Shown here: positions 47,116-64,000 of the stretch, one piece after another
Position numbering within the stretch: the first letter of the stretch is position 1
How the letters are laid out: each line of letters begins with the position of its first letter
DNA from: Candidula unifasciata
Lineage: Eukaryota; Mollusca; Gastropoda; Stylommatophora; Geomitridae
DNA length: 64,000 bases
Direction of reading: 5' to 3'
Assembly: GCA_905116865.2 (NCBI GenBank)
Contig: CAJHNH020006013.1
Location: forward strand, 1 to 64,000
Made by a program: the position numbers and the translations under genes
The notes under the pieces: generated by a model
Database searches by the model: none
Told to the model about the DNA's origin: nothing
What the model saw: only the letters and a program-made list of their open reading frames with translations

Positions 47116-47820
47116 CATATCTCTGCCTCTCACAGACAAAAGCCTCTCACATACAACAGTCTCTTATATACAACTACTGCTCACATACAACTCCTCTCAC
47201 AGATAACTGAAGTCTCTACATTTGAAAGAGCTTCAGGTAGTGGGGAGATTATACAGTGAGAGAGAGACCCAAAATAAAAATCATAATTTCAAAAATGTTA
47301 ACATGTATCACCATCACCCAAAAACTGATTCTAATAAAAACCAAAGTGCATCGCTGGGGAGGACCGGAATGAGTTCAGAAAAACTTTGAACATTAACTCT
47401 GGACAATAAGAACAACAGTTAGCAACATGATAAGTTGAGTCAGTAACATAACTGTGTGACCAACTGAAAACACTCATTCTGATATGACAAGATAATGCAT
47501 TAGTAACATCTGGAATGGGCAAACTATGGTAACAATGTGAGCAAAGTTCTGCATGAAATATGTATTTAAATAAATGCCTTGTTTTGTGAAATTTTGCATG
47601 TGATAAAGAATATAATCAACACGTATATAAGTCCCAATCCATATATGCAACAACATAAAAACAGTAGGAAATTTCATTCCCTCAAAAATTTAAGTAAAGA
47701 AAGTCAGGAATCTTTTTCACATCGTGAGCCAATCAGACAGTAAAAGTTAAAAAAAAAAAAGGAAAAAATTCAAGAGAGGACCCTTTCGCATGCCTTAATG
47801 CATACAATGCTAGACCCATA
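47116..47820. other. Satellite edge and AT-rich intergenic stretch
   Basis: 47116-47210 carries diverged satellite units (CTCTCACATACAACAGTC). From 47211 to 47820 nothing was recognised. Confidence 0.45.
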
Positions 47821-47827
47821 TTTTATA

Positions 47828-48993
47828 CTGGGTGTGTCCTGAAAGTAATTGGACAAGCGCTGTAGTTTCACACATGCACCGTGAGCAGGGAAATCTGTGG
47901 GGTGGTCGGGTGTGTTAGCTACGCGCTGCAACCAGTCCCAGTTGTCGACAAGCAGTTGGAGTGTGCGGATCATGGAAGTAGTGCATCCCTGTATGAGTGA
48001 TATGTCGTGAAAAAGTGGAACGTTCCATCGAACATTGTGTCAAACTCAGAAAATCTGGGACAGAGATGTTGGAAATGTTAAAGACAGAATACGACAATGA
48101 ATGTTTGAGTCAATTGATGATGTTTAAGGCCTTCAAGGAGAGTAGAGAAGCTGCTGAGGACGAGAAATGGATGGGTTGACCTTCTGCCACCAGAAGAAAG
48201 GAAAACATGGACTGTGTGCGGAACCGTTTGAACAGTGATCGATTAATGACAAAAACTAAATTTGCCCAAAACACAAGTTTATGAAATTTTTGTGCAAGAA
48301 TTGGGCATGCAAAAAGGGTGCACAAAGTTGGTGCCAAAACTTCTTTTTCTTCTTCTTCTCTTCCACCTTGTACCTCAGTGAAGTGTCGAGGGGAGATGTA
48401 ACATTCGTTGATGAGCTCTGTCAAGAGCACTATTAAGTTTAAGTTCATTTCTGTAAGGCTGTTCTTAATGCCATCACTCCATATTTTCCGAGGTCTTCCA
48501 CTCACTCTATACCCGTTGTAACATTTCAGTGTGGCTCACTGTGGTATATAGTACCAGGGTATTCTTGTTAGGTGTCCAAAAGTGCTGACTGACCAAAACA
48601 AAGAAGACTGAATGATGATTTCGCAAGAATTGTTGGAGCTTGTGGCAGCACAGCCACACTTTCTGCGGAAAGTGATCACAGGAGACGAATCCTGGATGTC
48701 TGAGTAGGATCCAGAGACCAAAGGGCAAAGTTCTGAAAGGCAACGGAAAGGGTCACCCCGTCCGAAGAAGGCCCACATGAGCAGACCCAAAATCAAAACA
48801 ATGCCACGAGGAGGTACCTTCGCAGCATCCCAGAGAAGGAGTTCCATGGGGCATACGAGCAATGGGAACAACATTGGCAGCACTGTGTGACTTCACAAGG
48901 GTCCTGCTTTGAAGATTTTAAAATGTGGGTCTTGCTGTCAGTAATAAACTGTCTTTGCCAGTATCAATCCAATGACTTTCAGGACAAACCCTG
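47828..48993 (+). mobile_element. Mariner-type DNA transposon relic, interrupted
   Basis: The ends are imperfect inverted repeats: left CTGGGTGTGTCCTGAAAGTA (from 47828); right, read in reverse, CAGGGTTTGTCCTGAAAGTC (from 48993). A TA target duplication flanks it at 47826-47827 and 48994-48995. Between them lie broken transposase blocks. N-terminal: ERSIEHCVKLRKSGTEMLEM and KTEYDNECLSQ, then NRLNSDRLMT. C-terminal: VITGDESWMSE, DPETKGQSSE, SPRPKKAHMSRPKIKTM. GDESW holds the first catalytic Asp of the DD34D class. Stops, frameshifts and a LINE tail inserted at about 48341-48577 make it inactive. Confidence 0.9.
48341..48577 (-). mobile_element. LINE tail (family 1) inserted inside the mariner relic
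   Basis: The minus strand reads FGHLTRIPWYYIPQ, SGRPRKIWSDGIKNSLTEMN, then EVQGGREEEEK and a (GAA)n tail (TTCTTCTTCTTCTC on +, 48347-48360). It is collinear with 38700-38955 but 5' truncated to about 240 bp. Both flanks carry CCAAAA (48334-48339 and 48576-48581), suggesting a target duplication of about 8-11 bp. The mariner frame resumes right after it with LTDQN. Confidence 0.88.
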
Positions 48994-48994
48994 T

Positions 48995-49250
48995 AGACCA
49001 ATCAGCACTTGGTGGATGATAGGCTTACAGAGCTAGATCCATATTTCTAAAGCCCCATCGGCGCTTAATGTATTAAATGATCAACATCAATTCTGCCACC
49101 AGTGCCTTCCCTGTCATTTCCGGCTACCCATTTTAGGCTGAGTTGACCTGGGAGTCCTAAGTCAATTATATAAATGTACTTCAGTGTGGATTTGAGCCTT
49201 AAACCTTTAGGCTGGCAGGCAAGCTTTAAGCCTGTGTGCTATTAAGGCTA
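48995..49250 (-). mobile_element. SINE family B, antisense
   Basis: TTTCTAAAGCCCCATCGGCG, TTAATGTATTAAATGATCAA, TTCCCTGTCATTTCCGGCTA, GAGTTGACCTGGGAGTCC and AGTGTGGATTTGAGCCTTAA are the reversed family B sequence. It lies against the mariner right end. Confidence 0.65.
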
Positions 49251-50380
49251 GGTAAAATGTGACAAAGGTGTAAAATTGCAATAAATAAGTGAAATGTAAT
49301 TCACATTCCAGGTAATTTGCAGCTAAATAACATGGTCTTAAGTCAGTTAATGCTGTAACAAAGTATTTGGCACCACATATGCAACAACTGTAGCATATGC
49401 TACATAGAAATATAAAGCAGATGGAACATTCAAACGAACAATGCTGCTTCAATGCAAGTTGTTTCAGCAATGCAAAAACTAGAAGAGAGAAAAATGATAT
49501 GGTTCAAATATAAATATTTTATTTTATTCACAACACAGTCATTTAGCTAATTTAATATAGCACATATATAGCACCCACAATGACTTGTTTGCTTTGATAG
49601 TGGTCTGATTTCAATCCCAAACAGGGATGGATTATTTGTACCAGCATGGCCTGGGTCCAGCTAGTCTCATAATAACAAGTACCAGGCATTATCTGAAATT
49701 TGGTAGAAAAGGTGATAAGGTGTGGAAAGGTGATAAGGAATGGAGATGGTCAATAAACCTCTTAATATAGGCTTTCACTAATAGTTCCAAGTTTTAAAAG
49801 TTAATTATGCCCCAAAAAAGAATATATTTTTTAAAAAACAACTTTTTTCCTCCAGAAATATTGTAGTTTTTTAACAAAGTTTAAAACCAGCTTCATAACA
49901 TAAAATGACAATCTGGGAACTGTATGAAAAAGAAAGCGCTCTGTCATTTAGAGGTCAGTAAGATTTCAAAACTTCATAATCAGCCATGCACTAGGATGTT
50001 ATTTCTGTTGCAGATGGTTGACTTTAGATGGTAGACAGACATAGTACAAGAGTTGTGCTGTAAAAAAGATTCTGAGCTCACTACAAAATACTCTCAAATA
50101 CAGCAGTGTGTGCATTGAAGCTAACCTTTACTGTGGAGATGGCTTACAATTTGTATGTGTGGGAAAGGAAGGCTTTGGGGAAGATACCTGGCAACTTGAC
50201 CTCACAATGTACAATGGCTTTGATTATGTTAAAGCTTGATGCTTCACACTGCACTGTACAGCAGTATTTGCAATTAGATTGCCTATATCTTACTTCCTGT
50301 GATAAATTAAGCACAAACAAAATTAACTGTCACTAGTTAATTAAAAACGTCACATTGTGTCAAAGTGCCATTACCGTCTG
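49251..50380. other. AT-rich intergenic stretch, no gene seen
   Basis: No coding similarity, tandem repeat or recognised element. It lies downstream of the PLD stop codon on the minus strand and could include distal 3' UTR, which cannot be judged from sequence alone. Confidence 0.4.
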
Positions 50381-50384
50381 TATT

Positions 50385-50575
50385 TACTACTTTTGCGGTG
50401 TAGGTGAGGGTCTTTCAGCCTGAGGGTGTAGGGCCACATGGCTAGTTCTGTCGCCACAGACTGTGCAGATAAGGATTTTATTTTTACACCAGACAGAAAA
50501 AAAGTTACTACCTTACCGAGGATCCGAACCTAGGTCTCTCATGTGAGAGCCAAGCTTTCTTAATCATTCATACAA
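50385..50575 (-). mobile_element. tRNA-derived SINE, family C, antisense
   Basis: TTTTGCGGTGTAGGTGAGGG, GTGTAGGGCCACATGGCTAG, TTCTGTCGCCACAGACTGTG and the antisense head CGAGGATCCGAACCTAGGTC, then TTCTTAATCATTC. It is collinear with 32685-32885. Confidence 0.8.
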
Positions 50576-50579
50576 ATTC

Positions 50580-51623
50580 ATGACTAATTTCATTGAAAAC
50601 TGCAGCTAAATTATGGACATTCCTTTAGTTTTAAAAAACAAACTGTGGAAGTAAAAGAATTCTTAATTATAAAAGCCAGGGACTGTTGCATTACATATAT
50701 TCAGCTGTATGACAAAAGTAAATATATCAGTGATGTTTCATAAATGTATGTGTACACTATAGTAAATATTTCTCATTCAGTTGTGAATTTTATTTCAAAT
50801 TTCTTTTGTTTTTATTTTTTTAATATATCAAATTGTCACAGAGAACTCGTGAGATTTCTGCAAATATATCTAGAAGTACTGGCTCTGAAAATTCACTGTA
50901 AAGTGACCCCATTTCGACCAGCAACCTCTCTTTATATCAGGCTCAGTTTTGAGCATGACAGGGTTAAAAAAAAAAAAAAGAGCCAAAAGATGGAAACAAA
51001 TGTTTTTAAAATGCAAATATGTTTACTTGCTACACTGTCACTTTACAAATAAAATGAATTCTCCTACAGCGTGCTTCTATGCCGGCAATTAATGTGCTGA
51101 CAGCAGCCTAAGAAATATAGTTTTAAAAAAGGTACAGAAAACAGGTTCCTTAGGTATAAAAATGTGTACATAGAAAGACACTTTCTTAGAACTTGATATG
51201 TACAAACAACAATGTGGAAAAAGTAATTGTGTTTACAAAGAATGAAAAAAAAAAACAGGTGTATACCACACACAAAAATACTAGCCACACATATTTTTTA
51301 CAATGATAAAACCTTATTTATGCATTAAAATTATCATTGCCAGCAATGACTATGTGGACAATAAATCTTAGCCAAACAAATTTAACATTTAAAGCAACCG
51401 ATAAGGAAACAAATTAAAACAGTTTAATATGCTCTGGTTTGTAATTAATTTTACTAATTATGATAAGAACTGGTTGCACATCAGCAAAGTGAAAAAACTG
51501 TTCACCTGATAACAAACCTTTATGCATTTCAGTAAAGTTTAAAAAAAAAGAAAGGTTTACAAAATGCATACTCATTGAAGATTTAAAAACAGAAGCTGCC
51601 CCTTAAGTCTCAAGTTAGGCAAC
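50580..51623 (-). other. Candidate PLD 3' UTR and downstream region
   Basis: AT-rich sequence following the PLD stop in the transcript direction. ATTAAA on the minus strand at 51423-51428 is a possible variant polyadenylation signal about 200 nt after the stop; AATAAA on the minus strand also occurs near 50787 and 50812. None can be chosen without cDNA. Confidence 0.35.
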
Positions 51624-62722
<11,099 letters not shown>

Positions 62723-62723
<1 letters not shown>

Positions 62724-62815
62724 CTGCAGATAGTTAATGTTTTTGTGAAACCTGCAGATAGTTAATGTTTTTGTGAAACCTGCAGACAGTTAATGTTTTT
62801 GTGAAACCTGCAGAT
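62723..62815. repeat. 28 bp tandem repeat spanning a PLD splice acceptor
   Basis: CCTGCAG occurs at 62723, 62751, 62779 and 62807, exactly 28 bp apart. The unit is CCTGCAGATAGTTAATGTTT plus TTGTGAAA. On the PLD transcript each unit ends with CTGCAG, the same sequence as the acceptor used by the exon starting at 62723. Confidence 0.95.
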
Positions 62816-62924
62816 CTACACAAATTCACACGTCTGTTTTTTTTGTTTGTTTCTGAAACAAAAACATTTTAAGGACGACCTTGTTCAAAAAAATTGCAGG
62901 CATGTCTTCTTGTTCTTTGTATTC

Positions 62925-63170
62925 ATCAGCTGTAAAAAAAAAAAACTCTTGTAGAAAATTCTGGTTGTTCTAGAACTTAAGTTACATCTGTTACCAGATC
63001 TGTCTTACATGTATGTTGAATAAGGAATCAACATCAGAGCACTCGAGACACATCCATACGTGCTCTGTACCCATCTTCAGCAGAAAACTAAGAGTTCCAA
63101 TCTGATATCTGACTGTACATATTCATCTTGAGTGATCCCCTAGCATTTTCATTGTATTAGTTTATGAAGA
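62925..63170 (-). mobile_element. Family E fragment and RNase H LINE (family 6) fragment, antisense
   Basis: 62925-63015 has TTGTAGAAAATTCTGGTTGT and AGATCTGTCTTACATGTATG (family E). 63015-63165 has GGAATCAACATCAGAGCACT, CGTGCTCTGTACCCATCTTC and AGAGTTCCAATCTGATATC (family 6). The same pairing of E next to 6 occurs at 12045-12460 and 61848-62350. Confidence 0.55.
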
Positions 63171-63489
63171 CTGCCTAACCACATATCCTCTTTCAAGACT
63201 TATTCACAAAAAGTAGGGAATCTGTTTCATGAAGTGAGTTAGTATGAGTGTCACAGATTCATATATTTAAGAAATCTGACTACAGACTGATGATGCAGAG
63301 CAACTGCATTCTGATCAAAACTGAGAATAGGTACGTTAAATATTTTAAGTTGTGACAAATTTTGGCTTCTGACAGACAGTGGCCATTGCATTTTTCCTCC
63401 ATTTGTAGACTGAAAGGATACAGTTTTGTCACCCTGTTATTGAGCTGAGTGTATGGCATGGCACTATGAGCTGCTGATTTCATTTGGAA

Positions 63490-63850
63490 TGTTTTTTGAC
63501 TGATCAACGTGGTATTGTGAACTGTATATTCAAAAAATAGTGACGGCCTGTTGCCACAAACTGGTGGTGCTTTGAGTGATTATAATTAATCAAGTACGCA
63601 ACTAATGATCTGTTTATAACTGCTGCTTCCATTGATGATGAACTGCATTTCTAATGTTGGACTGTTTGTGTTAGCACTGCTGATGGCTGCCTTATGCTTT
63701 TAATGTGTGTGTATGCTAGTGGATATGCTGAGACTGCAGTCTGTGTAAATTTTCCCCACAAGGGACAGTGATGGACATTCTGTGTGTTTTTCATTGGCAT
63801 AGGAGAAGAGCAAGCATGTGAGTGACCTGTTTACTATGAAGCCGAAACTA
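63490..63850 (+). repeat. Dispersed repeat J, copy 2
   Basis: Shared blocks with 11456-11900: ACGGCCTGTTGCCACAAACT versus TGGCCTATTGCCACAGAATT, AACTGCTGCTTCCAT, CTGATGGCTGCCTTATG and GAGACTGCAGTCTGTGT. No coding similarity was recognised. It lies in the PLD intron at the right edge. Confidence 0.6.
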
Positions 63851-64000
63851 AGATTACCACATTATACAGCAAGTGTGTTAAAAACATCTCATCAGATTAT
63901 TACTAATCAATAACACATCAACTGTGTGTGAATTACAGCTTACAAAACTTCTTTTTTTTTCTGTCAATCATAAGCTGGAATGTGTCAAGTGGTATTTTAT

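Noticed and set aside
45912..47206. Three overlapping frames of 243-394 codons rich in Leu, Ser and His
   Set aside because: All are translations of a 17 bp satellite unit lacking stops; the same peptide appears in every frame.
47997..48179. Active mariner transposase gene
   Set aside because: The transposase has several stops and a LINE insertion; only the ends and motif blocks remain.

Overview
The window is nuclear DNA of an animal: AT-rich, with long introns, tRNA-derived SINEs, 5'-truncated LINE copies, a mariner relic and kilobase-scale minisatellites. Two conserved genes are recognisable by protein similarity and by splice sites with matching phase. The protein sequences and the repeat landscape fit an invertebrate, most likely a lophotrochozoan and perhaps a gastropod mollusc. 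That placement is an inference from recall, not a measured one. No bacterial, phage or CRISPR features are present.

Region 1 (1-23.5 kb, + strand) holds the C-terminal half of MED14, the scaffold subunit of the Mediator complex. Fifteen exons between 1312 and 23283 join with consistent phases and end in TAG; the 5' exons lie upstream of the window. One exon (15178-15362) contains an apparent one-base frameshift. The introns carry a 141-143 bp and a 66 bp minisatellite, several LINE tails and several SINEs.

Region 2 (23.5-51.6 kb) has no recognisable host gene. It is dense in repeats: a 54 bp array that looks derived from a LINE tail, a long (TA)n tract, and 28 bp and 45 bp arrays. These are followed by many tRNA-derived SINE copies, a 23 bp array and a 17 bp array side by side (44.1-47.2 kb), and a mariner copy interrupted by a LINE tail (47.8-49.0 kb).

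Region 3 (51.6-64 kb, - strand) holds the last six exons of a PLD1/PLD2-type phospholipase D, including the second HKD catalytic motif and the conserved C-terminus. Upstream exons, with the PX, PH and first HKD parts, lie beyond the right edge. MED14 and PLD are convergent (tail to tail), about 28 kb apart. An unrecognised 119-codon reading frame lies in the last PLD intron on the same strand.

The two genes have unrelated jobs (transcription and phosphatidic acid signalling), and nothing suggests they work together. I found no convincing new multi-gene system. The observations most worth checking are the MED14 frameshift, the intronic reading frame, the splice acceptor embedded in a tandem repeat, the nested transposon, the satellite that seems to come from a LINE tail, and the shared GAA tails on different repeat families.
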